A stretch of 64,000 bases of DNA from an uncultured Selenomonadales bacterium (lineage in GTDB: Bacteria > Bacillota > Clostridia > Christensenellales > QALW01), in assembly GCA_905200615.1 (NCBI GenBank), contig CAJKLB010000002.1, positions 47,501 through 111,500 of the forward strand, given 5' to 3'. How positions within the stretch are numbered: position 1 is the first letter of the stretch; each line of letters starts with the position of its first letter. The notes beneath the pieces were generated by a model. The model ran no database searches. It saw nothing but the letters and a program-made list of their open reading frames with translations, and was not told where the DNA came from. A program made the translations under genes and the position numbers. Shown in pieces: positions 9,241 through 18,565 of this stretch.

Positions 9241-10107
9241 ATGAAGAAAACAAACGGGATCTGTATCGGTGCCGGCGTTATTGCAATTTTATTGCTTGCC
9301 TGCTGCTTTATTTTCGGATTTGTCCGCGGCTTGGATGCGGCGTGGACCAATATTATAACCGTGGAACTCAATGATGAGTTTGATAACGCGGATATTGAAA
9401 AAATCGTGCTGCAAGCCGGTGCGTCGGATTGTTTGGTTCAAAATCAGATACTATATAATGATTATCAGCAGAAATATTTAAACGGAACGAAGGCGGTTAT
9501 TTATTTTTCCGTTCCTGAAGGAACCGATCCTCAAACTGTTTTTGAGAAGGTAGAGGAAGAATTAGGAAATCGCTATTTCCTCAAATATGAAGGACTTCTT
9601 TCTCAGGCTGCGGGAACCGTTAACAGCAAAACGCTGCTTTATGCTTGGCCTGTTTTGATTGTATTGGCAGCCGTGCTCGTTTATGCAGGAATTCGCTTTG
9701 GGATAAAGACAGCGCTTTCCGCACTTGTTCTCGTCTTATTTGACGGTATTTGTACGCTGGGAATTATGGCAATCGCTAGAATTCCGGTTACAGCGTTTAC
9801 CATACCGGCTATGCTCCTGTTTATTGGTCTGGGACTTGTTATCGCTCTTAGTTTAGGCGCAACTTTAAAGCAAAACGAGCTTCGCATAGCCAATAAAGCC
9901 GAGGCGCTTTCCGTCAGTGTTAAGCAAATGCTTCCCCGTGCCTGTGTCCTTGGCGTTTTAGCTGTTGTATCGTTGGTTATATTATTAATTATGGGAACAT
10001 CCCCCATGAAAAATTTTGCGCTTGTTGCTCTTATCGGAACTTTGGTTAACGCGGCAGCCGTCGCTGCTTTGCCCAGCTTTATCAACGTTTTCAGTAGGGC
10101 AAAATAA
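9241..10107 (+). CDS. secF: Protein translocase subunit SecF
   Basis: 288 residues with an N-terminal helix, a periplasmic-type domain of about 100 residues, then five helices; the partner of SecD in a split, two-gene arrangement. The conserved helix-4 region (IPAMLLFIGLGLVIALSL) is recognisable but diverged from model SecF. Operon with secD (one-base gap), closed by a terminator at 10123. Assignment rests on pairing and topology. Confidence 0.85.
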   Translation: MKKTNGICIGAGVIAILLLACCFIFGFVRGLDAAWTNIITVELNDEFDNADIEKIVLQAGASDCLVQNQILYNDYQQKYLNGTKAVIYFSVPEGTDPQTVFEKVEEELGNRYFLKYEGLLSQAAGTVNSKTLLYAWPVLIVLAAVLVYAGIRFGIKTALSALVLVLFDGICTLGIMAIARIPVTAFTIPAMLLFIGLGLVIALSLGATLKQNELRIANKAEALSVSVKQMLPRACVLGVLAVVSLVILLIMGTSPMKNFALVALIGTLVNAAAVAALPSFINVFSRAK

Positions 10108-10122
10108 CTGTTTTATTTCGGT

Positions 10123-10154
10123 AACTCCCTTCTGCATAAACGGAAGGGAGTTTT
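10123..10154 (+). terminator. secF terminator
   Basis: AACTCCCTTC (10123-10132) pairs with GAAGGGAGTT (10143-10152), followed by TT. The short T-run and recJ starting only 17 bases later suggest partial read-through into recJ. Confidence 0.75.
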
Positions 10155-10171
10155 ATGTATTCGGAGGAATT

Positions 10172-12604
10172 ATGCCGTTAGTGCTGCACCCTAAAAAAAG
10201 AATTTCTGAAATCGATTTTGATGCGGTGCGCAGCTTGGCCCGGGAACTGAGCTGTGACGATCTTTTTGCGCAAATACTCTATAACAGAGGGTTCACCGAA
10301 AAAGAGGAATGTTTGGATTTTCTATACCCTCAGGAGTCGCAGCTGCTGAATCCGTTTACCATGCTGCATATGGAAAAAGCGGTGGAACAAATAAAAAAAG
10401 CTGTTGAGCAAAACCGAAAAATTATTGTATACGGTGATTATGATGTGGACGGTGTTTCCGCTACGGCAATTTTGCTGACGGCGTTACGTCGTTTTGGGGG
10501 ACGGGCGGAAGCCTATATTCCCGATCGGCATGTTGAAGGCTATGGCTTGAATTTTGAAGCGGTAAAGAAACTGTTTGCGCAGGGAAACGAATTGCTGGTT
10601 ACCGTAGACTGCGGTATTGCCTCAGCAGAGCTTGTGCAGACGGCCATCGAAAACAACTGGGAGATCATTATTACCGATCATCATACCATAGCAAGCAAAA
10701 TTCCCGCTTGTACGGTTCTTAAGCCCGGCCAGCCGGGGGATACTTATCAGAATACCGAACTTTGCGGCGCGGGAATTGCGTTTAAGCTCGCACAGGCTTT
10801 GCTTGGCGAAAGCGCGGCAGACTTGATTGACTATGCCTGCATAGCGACGGTGGCGGATGTGGTTCCACTCACAGGGGAAAACCGCTATATTGTAAAAAAA
10901 GGTTTGGAATGCTTAAACCGTGCTCCGCGGGATTGCTTTCGGGCACTTCTTACCGCCGCGTCTTTTAACGGAGAAGTGACATCACAGACCATAGGCTTTA
11001 TTCTTGCCCCCAGAATAAATGCTGCCGGCAGAATGGAAAGCGCGGATACAGCGTTAGCGCTGCTTTTGTCCGAAGGTCAGCCGGCACAGGAAGCGGCACG
11101 GGTACTTTGTGAATATAATCAGCAGCGTCAGGAAAAGGAAAAAGAAATTTTAGCTTTTGCTGAGGAAAAAATCAGACAGAGCGGGCAAATTCGCCGATAC
11201 AAAGTCATTGTTGTAGCCAATGAAGGCTGGGATGACGGCGTAATCGGCATATGCGCCGCGAGGCTTGCGGAAAAATATAGGCGGCCCTGCTTGATGTTTA
11301 CGATAGATTCCGATGGTATGGCGAAAGGTTCCGGGCGCAGCGTACCGGGCGTGGATTTGTTTGCGATGCTTGCGGCCAACGCGTCTTTCTTTGAAAAATT
11401 CGGCGGACATAAAATGGCTGCCGGAATGAGTATTCAAAGGGAGCGATTGGAGGAGCTCGCTTCCGCCCTGGATACATATATTCGGCAAAATGTGGACTTA
11501 AAGCTTCTGTATCCTTGGGCGGAATATGACGCGAAAGCGAAGCTGGCAGAGATTACACCGGATTTTTGCAGGGAACTTTCTCTGCTTGAGCCTACCGGCA
11601 GCGGAAATCCTGCGGTTGCTCTTCGGTTTGATCGTTGTTTGGCAGGCGGATTGAAAAAGATAGGAACATCGGGGAGCCATTTAAAGCTTTATTTACAGGA
11701 TGAAACCGCAAAAGGAGCGGCGGTAGCGTTTTACTATGAAAAGCACGAATGCGATTATTTCCATCTTGCGAGAGCGTCGGTGGTTGCCGCACCGGAACTT
11801 AATGCTTGGCAGGGAAAGGAAACGGTAAGCTTAAAAATTACAAATGTAAAAGAAATGGAAAATATAAAAGCCGGACAGTTTGCTGAGGAACTTACCGCCT
11901 CGTTTTATGAAAGACTTGCTTACCCCTCAACGGGACGGGCGGAAATCCATTATTTTGAGGAAAGCGGAGACCTTGCTTATGAAGTTTCCCAGTGGGGAGA
12001 GGACGATATTTCCGGCACCCTGATTTTATGCGATCATCCCGAATATGCCGCGGGCTGCATTCGTATGCTGGAGGAAGAGGCGCCTCGCTATGATGTCTCT
12101 TTTTCTTGTCCCATCAATTGCTGTAACGGGTATGATGCTTTGGTGCTTGCCGCAGAGATCAATAAAATTGATTTTTCTCCGTATCAGCGCATTGTAATTT
12201 ATGATTTATTAAATCCTGGGTTTGCGGATGCTTTAGCGGAAAAAGCTCCTTGGGCGGAGATCTTTGCATTGCGCTGCGATGCCTCGCTTTTTGATACGGT
12301 TTTTGAAGAATACAAGCAATTTTCCCGTCAGGAAATGCTGAAAGCGTATAAAGCTCTGGAAGATTGCGCAGGAATATATGAGAGCAGAAGTGTATGCGTG
12401 CGTGAGATATCCAGGCAAAAACAGGTTTCGATGCCGCTGCTTTCCGCGGCAATGGATACCTTTTGTGAATTGGATTTTCTTGAATGTTTGGGAGGAAATG
12501 ATTTTACGATAAAAATGAAGAAAAATGTATCCAAACGAAAGCTGGAAGAGAGTGCTTTTTTTGCGAAACTTTTAAAATATGTGAATTGCAGAGGTAACGT
12601 ATGA
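10172..12604 (+). CDS. recJ: Single-stranded-DNA-specific exonuclease RecJ
   Basis: 5'-3' ssDNA exonuclease of recombination and mismatch repair. The DHH domain shows DYDVDGVSA near residue 89 and TDHHT near residue 169; the DHHA1 domain has GGHKMAAGMS near 411; an OB-like region and about 200 extra C-terminal residues follow, as in Firmicute RecJ (810 residues against 577 in E. coli). I chose ATG 10172 because GGAGGA lies 3 bases upstream; the open frame extends further up through the terminator and is not coding there. It overlaps relA by 4 bases. Confidence 0.93.
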   Translation: MPLVLHPKKRISEIDFDAVRSLARELSCDDLFAQILYNRGFTEKEECLDFLYPQESQLLNPFTMLHMEKAVEQIKKAVEQNRKIIVYGDYDVDGVSATAILLTALRRFGGRAEAYIPDRHVEGYGLNFEAVKKLFAQGNELLVTVDCGIASAELVQTAIENNWEIIITDHHTIASKIPACTVLKPGQPGDTYQNTELCGAGIAFKLAQALLGESAADLIDYACIATVADVVPLTGENRYIVKKGLECLNRAPRDCFRALLTAASFNGEVTSQTIGFILAPRINAAGRMESADTALALLLSEGQPAQEAARVLCEYNQQRQEKEKEILAFAEEKIRQSGQIRRYKVIVVANEGWDDGVIGICAARLAEKYRRPCLMFTIDSDGMAKGSGRSVPGVDLFAMLAANASFFEKFGGHKMAAGMSIQRERLEELASALDTYIRQNVDLKLLYPWAEYDAKAKLAEITPDFCRELSLLEPTGSGNPAVALRFDRCLAGGLKKIGTSGSHLKLYLQDETAKGAAVAFYYEKHECDYFHLARASVVAAPELNAWQGKETVSLKITNVKEMENIKAGQFAEELTASFYERLAYPSTGRAEIHYFEESGDLAYEVSQWGEDDISGTLILCDHPEYAAGCIRMLEEEAPRYDVSFSCPINCCNGYDALVLAAEINKIDFSPYQRIVIYDLLNPGFADALAEKAPWAEIFALRCDASLFDTVFEEYKQFSRQEMLKAYKALEDCAGIYESRSVCVREISRQKQVSMPLLSAAMDTFCELDFLECLGGNDFTIKMKKNVSKRKLEESAFFAKLLKYVNCRGNV

Positions 12605-14748
12605 ATCAGTTGCAGGAAATTGTTCAGAAACAATATGCGCCGCAGGAAGTTGCCGCTATTGAACATGCGCATGAGTTAGCAGTAAAAGCACATGAAGGAC
12701 AGATGCGAGAATCAGGGGAGCCGTATATTACACATCCGGAAAATGTGGCGTTGATTCTTGCGCAGATGGGGATGGACGCTGAAACCGTATGCGCCGCTTT
12801 GCTGCATGATGTAGTGGAGGATACGGAAGTTTCCGAAGCGGAAATTATTGAGCAGTTCGGTCCTACGGTGGGAGAGATTGTAAAAGGCGTTACCAAACTG
12901 AATAAGATTCAATTTGCGTCTAAGGAGGAGGCACAGGCTGAAAATCTAAGAAAGATGTTTTTAGCCATGTCTCATGATATTCGGGTCATTCTTGTAAAAC
13001 TGGCGGATCGACTGCATAATATGCAGACGCTGGAAAGCTGTGACGAGCAAAAGCGCCGCAGAATTGCAAAAGAAACACTGGATATTTACGCGCCGTTAGC
13101 AAATCGATTGGGTATTTATCAGATAAAATGGCGCCTGGAAGATCTTTGCCTGAAGTATTTGGATCCGGAAGCCTATAAATATATAGACGATGCGATTAAC
13201 CAAGGGCAGGAGGAACGGCAGCAGGTTATTGCCGAAATTATTGAAATTATACGAAAAAAATTGGATGAAAACGGTATTCCCGCTCAGATATACGGACGGC
13301 CTAAGCATTATTATAGCGTATATAAAAAGATGAAACAGCAGGGAAGTAATACCATAGACCATATTTACGATTTGAGCGCTGTACGGATCATTGTAAAAGA
13401 TGTACGCTATTGCTATGAGGCTTTAGGCATTATGCATAGCGAATTCAGACCTATGCCCGGCCGATTTAAGGATTATATTGCCATGCCCAAGGCGAATATG
13501 TATCAGTCACTGCATACTACGGTGATCGGAAAAAACGGCAATCCTTTTGAAATACAAATTCGTACCGAAGAAATGCATAATACGGCTGAATACGGTATTG
13601 CGGCGCATTGGAAGTATAAGGAAGGACGTACCAATCCTTTGACTACCGGCGAGGCAAAGCTCAGCTGGCTGCGCAAAATGATGGATTTTGAGCATGAAGC
13701 GAAAGACAGCGCTGAGTTTATCGATGTAGTAAAAACGGAACTGTTTAATGATGAAGTATTTGTCTTTACTCCTAAAGGGGATGTGAAAAGCCTGCCAATG
13801 GGTTCCACTCCGCTTGATTTTGCGTATTCTATACATTCTTCTATTGGCCATCGCTGTATCGGAGCAAAGATTAACGGGCGTATTGTCAATATTGATGCAA
13901 AACTGAAAAACGGTGATATTGTAGAAATTCTTACGGCATCGGAGAACGCCGGTCACGGTCCCAGCCGGGATTGGTTGAATATTGTGCATACCAATGAGGC
14001 AAAATCCAAAATCCGGGCGTGGTTCAAAAAAGAACTGCGGGAAGAAAATATCGTAAAGGGCAAGGATATGCTGGATAAGGAGGCAAAACGTCTGGGATAC
14101 CAGCTTTCGGCGCTGACACGACAGGAGTGGTTAAAGCCTGTTTTTAAAAAATACAAGATACAGTCTATGGATGACTTATACGCTTCGGTTGGCTACGGCG
14201 GCTTGCGGGTGCATCAGATTCTTCCAAGACTTGTTGAAGAGTATAAACAAACCGTTAAGGAAACCAATGAAGGAGAAAAACCGAAAGAGGAAAAACGTAG
14301 AGAACGTTCCAATAACGGCGTGATTGTAAAAGGGGAAAGCAATATGCTGGTACGCTTTGCCCGTTGCTGCTCACCGGTTCCCGGAGATGATATTGTGGGT
14401 TATATCACACGCGGGCGCGGCGTTTCCGTGCATCGAAAAGATTGCAGTAATTTGGGCAGCTTTGAGCACGAACGTGAAATTGAGGTCAGTTGGGATCTTG
14501 ATGCGGAAACAAGCTATGTGGCCAATGTGCAAATGCTCAGTTATGACAGAACAGGCATTATCTTGGATGTTTCCAATTGCATTTATACGGCAAAGGCGGA
14601 TATTGCTTCTTTGAATGTTTCCACAAAAGAAGGCTCCGCTACTATTACGATGGGAATTCGGATTTCCAGTGCGCAGCAGCTGGAGAATATTTTAAAAGCG
14701 TTCAAAAAAATACAAGGCGTGATTGAGGTATACCGAATTAATAATTAG
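12601..14748 (+). CDS. relA: Bifunctional (p)ppGpp synthetase/hydrolase RelA/SpoT
   Basis: 715-residue long RSH protein controlling the stringent response. In order: HD hydrolase domain with intact HDVVEDT (near residue 70), synthetase domain with RPKHYYSVYKKM, TGS domain starting VFTPKGDVKSLP, a zinc-finger-like ARCCSPVPGD region, and a C-terminal ACT domain. Both catalytic halves look intact. Translationally coupled to recJ (ATGA overlap) and followed after 11 bases by dtd, the standard clostridial order. A separate small synthetase lies at 37520. Confidence 0.96.
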   Translation: MNQLQEIVQKQYAPQEVAAIEHAHELAVKAHEGQMRESGEPYITHPENVALILAQMGMDAETVCAALLHDVVEDTEVSEAEIIEQFGPTVGEIVKGVTKLNKIQFASKEEAQAENLRKMFLAMSHDIRVILVKLADRLHNMQTLESCDEQKRRRIAKETLDIYAPLANRLGIYQIKWRLEDLCLKYLDPEAYKYIDDAINQGQEERQQVIAEIIEIIRKKLDENGIPAQIYGRPKHYYSVYKKMKQQGSNTIDHIYDLSAVRIIVKDVRYCYEALGIMHSEFRPMPGRFKDYIAMPKANMYQSLHTTVIGKNGNPFEIQIRTEEMHNTAEYGIAAHWKYKEGRTNPLTTGEAKLSWLRKMMDFEHEAKDSAEFIDVVKTELFNDEVFVFTPKGDVKSLPMGSTPLDFAYSIHSSIGHRCIGAKINGRIVNIDAKLKNGDIVEILTASENAGHGPSRDWLNIVHTNEAKSKIRAWFKKELREENIVKGKDMLDKEAKRLGYQLSALTRQEWLKPVFKKYKIQSMDDLYASVGYGGLRVHQILPRLVEEYKQTVKETNEGEKPKEEKRRERSNNGVIVKGESNMLVRFARCCSPVPGDDIVGYITRGRGVSVHRKDCSNLGSFEHEREIEVSWDLDAETSYVANVQMLSYDRTGIILDVSNCIYTAKADIASLNVSTKEGSATITMGIRISSAQQLENILKAFKKIQGVIEVYRINN

Positions 14749-14759
14749 GAGGAATTGTT

Positions 14760-15209
14760 GTGCGCGGAGTACTGCAAAGGGTAAAAAGCGCATCGGTTAC
14801 GGTAGAGAATAAGCAAATTGCTCAAATTCAAAAGGGAATTTTACTGCTGCTGGGAATTACCGATACCGATACGGAAAAAGATGTGGCTTATATATGTGAA
14901 AAAACGCTGAATATGCGGATTTTTCCGGATAAAGAAGGAAAACTGAATCTCAGTTTGCCGGAAGCCGGCAGACAGATTCTTCTGGTATCACAGTTTACGC
15001 TCTATGGCGATGCGAGAAAAGGGAGACGCCCTTCTTTTGTTCGGGCAGCCGGCGCGGAATATTCTCAGCCCTTGTATCAAGCGGCTTGCCGTTATTTTGA
15101 GCAAAAAGGTATCGCGCTTGAAACGGGTATGTTCGGTGCGGATATGCAGGTGGCGCTTGTAAACGACGGGCCTGTGACAATTCTTTTAGATAGCGAAAGG
15201 GTATTTTAA
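14760..15209 (+). CDS. dtd: D-aminoacyl-tRNA deacylase
   Basis: Hydrolyses D-amino acids mischarged on tRNA. 149 residues, with the two family active-site motifs SQFTLYGD and NDGPVTILLDS. GTG start with AGGAGG 8 bases before it. It sits 11 bases after relA and its stop abuts the next gene. Confidence 0.96.
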   Translation: MRGVLQRVKSASVTVENKQIAQIQKGILLLLGITDTDTEKDVAYICEKTLNMRIFPDKEGKLNLSLPEAGRQILLVSQFTLYGDARKGRRPSFVRAAGAEYSQPLYQAACRYFEQKGIALETGMFGADMQVALVNDGPVTILLDSERVF

Positions 15210-15824
15210 ATGGAAATTATAAAGCTGCAGACAGGTGCTTTGGGCGTAAATACCTATATTGCGTCTCAAAATCTTACGGAGGCTTTTGTAGTGGATCCCG
15301 GTGGCGACGCTGAAAAAATTCAGGCTGCTGCTGCCGAAAGAGGCTGGCATATTCGAGCTGTACTTTTGACACACGGACATTTTGACCACATCGGAGCCTT
15401 AAACAAATTGCGGCAAAACGGCGCGGCGGTTTATATTTCTGCCGCGGACGCGCCGATGCTTCTGGATGCGCAGGCTTCTCTGGCAATGCTGTTCGGCTAT
15501 CCAATGGAACCCTGCAGGGCAGATTTTTTGCTGAATGACGGAGACAAGCTTTCTGTCGGCGGAGCGGAAATTCAGGTTCTTGCTACGCCCGGACATACAC
15601 CGGGAAGCGTGTGCTATTTAACAGCGGAGACACTGTTCAGCGGGGATACGCTGTTTTGTGGCAGTATAGGACGCACCGATTTTCCGGGGGGAGATTATGG
15701 ACAGCTGATTACTTCGGTAAAAAATAGATTGCTACTGTTGCCGGAAAATTTACGTGTGTTACCCGGTCACGGAGATGAAACTACGTTAGCAGATGAAAGA
15801 AAATATAATCCCTTTGTGAGGTAA
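15210..15824 (+). CDS. MBL-fold metallo-hydrolase (glyoxalase II-like)
   Basis: 204 residues with the metallo-beta-lactamase zinc motif THGHFDHIGAL near residue 53, further ligands in ATPGHTPGS and FSGDTLF, and a C-terminal LPGHGDETT. It resembles the YcbL/GloB2 group of small hydrolases; whether the substrate is a glutathione-type thioester is doubtful in this kind of organism. Gap-free with dtd and one base ahead of hemZ. Confidence 0.9.
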   Translation: MEIIKLQTGALGVNTYIASQNLTEAFVVDPGGDAEKIQAAAAERGWHIRAVLLTHGHFDHIGALNKLRQNGAAVYISAADAPMLLDAQASLAMLFGYPMEPCRADFLLNDGDKLSVGGAEIQVLATPGHTPGSVCYLTAETLFSGDTLFCGSIGRTDFPGGDYGQLITSVKNRLLLLPENLRVLPGHGDETTLADERKYNPFVR

Positions 15825-15825
15825 T

Positions 15826-17241
15826 ATGAAACTGAAAACCAATGCTTTGGAATTTTATAATGAAATTTCCGAAAGTGTGCGTGCTTTTATAGAAGCAGAT
15901 AAAATAGAATTGACCGCGGATGAGGATGCGGATATCACGGTTATGCGGCAGATAAAAGAGAATGAGGTGTATGCCTGCGCGGTATATCGGGGAATACGGG
16001 GAGAAAGCCGTGAAGAATTGGTATCTGCTGATGCGGTTATGCGTGAGCGCATTAGTAAACGCTGTGTAAAACTTGCGGTCTATTTTGCTTTAAAAAGCTA
16101 TACAGGCAGACAGCTCCCTTGGGGTTCGCTTACCGGTATACGACCCACTAAGCTGGCAAGAGAATATGCCGATGCGGGGAATGTAAGCCACGTTTTATTG
16201 GAAAAATATGATCTTCCCACGAAAAAAGGGGAGTTGCTGGAAGAAATATGCGCAAATCAGGAAGCGTTTTATACCCCTCAAGAGAACGAAATTGATGTTT
16301 ATATAGGCATTCCTTTCTGCCGTACCCGGTGCACGTACTGTTCCTTTTCTACCACGGATTCCACGAAGGGTGAGAAACTGATGGTACCGTATGTGGAAGC
16401 GCTTTTAAAGGAAATGGAACAGACCAAGGCTATGCTGGAAGAACAAAAACGTCAAATTCGCTGTCTTTATATCGGCGGCGGTACGCCTACGGCGTTGACA
16501 GAAGCGCTTTTTGAAAAGATGATGCGATACGCCGCTAAGGTGTTTTTTCCTAAAAAAGAATTTACCGTAGAGGCGGGACGACCGGATACCGTTACAGAGA
16601 CCAAGCTGCGTATCATGAAAGAATGCGGGGTTTCCAGAATCAGCATCAATCCGCAAAGCATGAACGCGCAAACACTGGAAAAAGTAGGACGTCATCATTC
16701 TCCCGCGGATATTGTGCGCTGCTTTGCTTTGGCAAGGGAAATAGGATTTCAAACCATCAATGCCGATATTATTGCAGGGCTGCCGGAGGAGACGCCGAAG
16801 ATGTTCTTTTCTACACTGTCGCAGGTTTTGGCGTTACAGGCAGAAAATATAACTGTACATACGCTGGCACTGAAACGGGGATCTCTTATGGCAGAGCATG
16901 GATTCTGCGGATCTGACGAGTCGTATGTGCAGCAGATGGTGGAGGGAGCATTGGATATTTTGCGCCCCAGGGGATATAAGCCGTATTATTTGTATCGGCA
17001 GAAGTATATGACCGGAAATTTTGAAAATATCGGTTATGCGCTGCCGGAACATATCGGAATATATAATATCGATATTATGGAGGAAACCACCGATATTGCC
17101 GCTATAGGGTGCGGTGCGGTTTCTAAGCGAATACTGCGGCGGGAGGGACGCATCGAACGCGCATTTAATTTTAAAAGCATCTATGAGTATATCAGGCGGA
17201 TCGATGAGGCGCAAATACGGAAAAATGCGTTGTTTTCCTGA
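15826..17241 (+). CDS. hemZ: Radical SAM coproporphyrinogen dehydrogenase HemZ
   Basis: 471-residue radical SAM protein with the iron-sulfur motif PFCRTRCTYCSF (Cys165, 169, 172) and the SAM-binding GGGTPT segment. It matches HemZ, the oxygen-independent coproporphyrinogen oxidase-like enzyme of Firmicutes, and not HemN, because it has the long N-terminal region (about 150 residues). True oxidase activity is uncertain; no other heme gene is present. Last gene of the relA-dtd run, before the hisS promoter. Confidence 0.9.
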   Translation: MKLKTNALEFYNEISESVRAFIEADKIELTADEDADITVMRQIKENEVYACAVYRGIRGESREELVSADAVMRERISKRCVKLAVYFALKSYTGRQLPWGSLTGIRPTKLAREYADAGNVSHVLLEKYDLPTKKGELLEEICANQEAFYTPQENEIDVYIGIPFCRTRCTYCSFSTTDSTKGEKLMVPYVEALLKEMEQTKAMLEEQKRQIRCLYIGGGTPTALTEALFEKMMRYAAKVFFPKKEFTVEAGRPDTVTETKLRIMKECGVSRISINPQSMNAQTLEKVGRHHSPADIVRCFALAREIGFQTINADIIAGLPEETPKMFFSTLSQVLALQAENITVHTLALKRGSLMAEHGFCGSDESYVQQMVEGALDILRPRGYKPYYLYRQKYMTGNFENIGYALPEHIGIYNIDIMEETTDIAAIGCGAVSKRILRREGRIERAFNFKSIYEYIRRIDEAQIRKNALFS

Positions 17242-17247
17242 ATCGTA

Positions 17248-17275
17248 TTGACACAAATAAAAAAATATTTATAAT
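17248..17275 (+). promoter_or_regulatory. hisS-aspS promoter
   Basis: TTGACA (17248-17253), 16-base spacer, TATAAT (17270-17275). Only about 25 bases separate the probable transcription start from hisS, so there is no room for a T-box leader. Confidence 0.88.
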
Positions 17276-17307
17276 GAATATATTAAGTATTACAAAGGAG
17301 ATTTTTT

Positions 17308-18555
17308 ATGCTGACACAGGCACCCAAAGGGACAAAGGATGTTACCCCTTACGAGGCGTATAAGTGGCATTATGTTGAAGATGTCATGCGGCGCTGCGCG
17401 GAACTAAATGGCTATCGGGAGGTGCGCACGCCGGTTTTTGAGCATACCGAACTTTTTTTGCGGAGCGTAGGGGATACTACCGATGTTGTGCAAAAAGAAA
17501 TGTATACTTTTGAGGATAAAGGCGGACGCAGTATTACCTTAAAACCCGAGGGAACAGCCGGCGCGGCCAGGGCTTTTGTGGAACATGGCATGTTCAATAA
17601 TGTGCTGCCGCTGAAGATGTTTTATTTTACGCCGGTCTTCCGGTATGAAAAACCGCAGAACGGCCGTCTGCGGGAGCATCATCAGTTCGGTGTGGAGGCC
17701 TTTGGCGCGGAAAACGCCACGCTTGACGCGGAAATTATTATGCTTGGATATTCCGTGCTTTCTCAGTGCGGGTTGAAGGGCCTGACGCTGCACATTAATA
17801 GCATCGGCTGTCCCGAATGTCGGGCAAAATATAATGCGGCGCTGAAAGCCTATTTTCAGGATAAAAAGCTTTGCCAAACCTGTAGAAGCCGTTTAGAAAG
17901 AAATCCGATGCGCATACTGGACTGCAAAGATCCCGATTGCGGACGCGACGGCGAAAACGCACCGGTCATTTTGGATTATATCTGTGAGGATTGCCGCAGT
18001 CATTTTGAAATGCTGAAAACTCTTCTTACGGAGATGAAAGTTGATTTTACAGTAGATCCCAGAATTGTTCGGGGACTGGATTATTATACAAAAACCGTGT
18101 TTGAAATTATTGCGCCTGTGGATGGCGGCGTGCTTACTGTTTGCGGAGGCGGCCGGTATGACGGCCTTGTGGAGCAGTTGAGCGGCAAAAAAATATGCGG
18201 CATAGGTTTTGGTATGGGCTTTGAGCGATTGCTTATGCTCTTAGAGGAGCAAAATCTTTTGCCCAAAGCTCCGCAGCTGTATCAGGTTTATGTGGGTGCC
18301 GGCACGTCGGAAAAAGAACATATTGCGGCATTTGCTTTTACGCAAAAACTCCGCCAAGCGGGAATTAAGGCTGAATGTGAACATAACGGACGTTCGTTTA
18401 AGGCGCAGTTTAAATATGCTGATCGGCTTGGCGTTGATTATACCGTAATGATCGGCGAGCAAGAGCTGGCATCGGGCAAATACGTGTTGAAGGATATGAA
18501 AAACGGTACGCAGCAGGAGCTGACGCCGGAGGAAATTATTCATCGGTTGATTTGA
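17308..18555 (+). CDS. hisS: Histidyl-tRNA synthetase
   Basis: Class II synthetase of 415 residues. Motif 2 is in FRYEKPQNGRLREHHQFG, the histidine-specific signature in RGLDYYTKTVFEI, and motif 3 in GFGMGFERLL. A C-terminal anticodon domain is present. A cysteine-rich insertion (CPECRAKY, CQTCRSR and CKDPDCG near residues 170-210) is typical of Firmicute HisRS. AAAGGAG precedes the ATG; aspS follows after 10 bases in the same operon. Confidence 0.97.
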   Translation: MLTQAPKGTKDVTPYEAYKWHYVEDVMRRCAELNGYREVRTPVFEHTELFLRSVGDTTDVVQKEMYTFEDKGGRSITLKPEGTAGAARAFVEHGMFNNVLPLKMFYFTPVFRYEKPQNGRLREHHQFGVEAFGAENATLDAEIIMLGYSVLSQCGLKGLTLHINSIGCPECRAKYNAALKAYFQDKKLCQTCRSRLERNPMRILDCKDPDCGRDGENAPVILDYICEDCRSHFEMLKTLLTEMKVDFTVDPRIVRGLDYYTKTVFEIIAPVDGGVLTVCGGGRYDGLVEQLSGKKICGIGFGMGFERLLMLLEEQNLLPKAPQLYQVYVGAGTSEKEHIAAFAFTQKLRQAGIKAECEHNGRSFKAQFKYADRLGVDYTVMIGEQELASGKYVLKDMKNGTQQELTPEEIIHRLI

Positions 18556-18565
18556 GGTTATTATT

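Noticed and set aside
10016..10171. Upstream extension of the recJ frame
   Set aside because: Overlaps secF and the terminator hairpin; GGAGGA before ATG 10172 fixes the start.
17242..17307. T-box leader before hisS
   Set aside because: The promoter leaves only about 25 leader bases, too short for a T-box.
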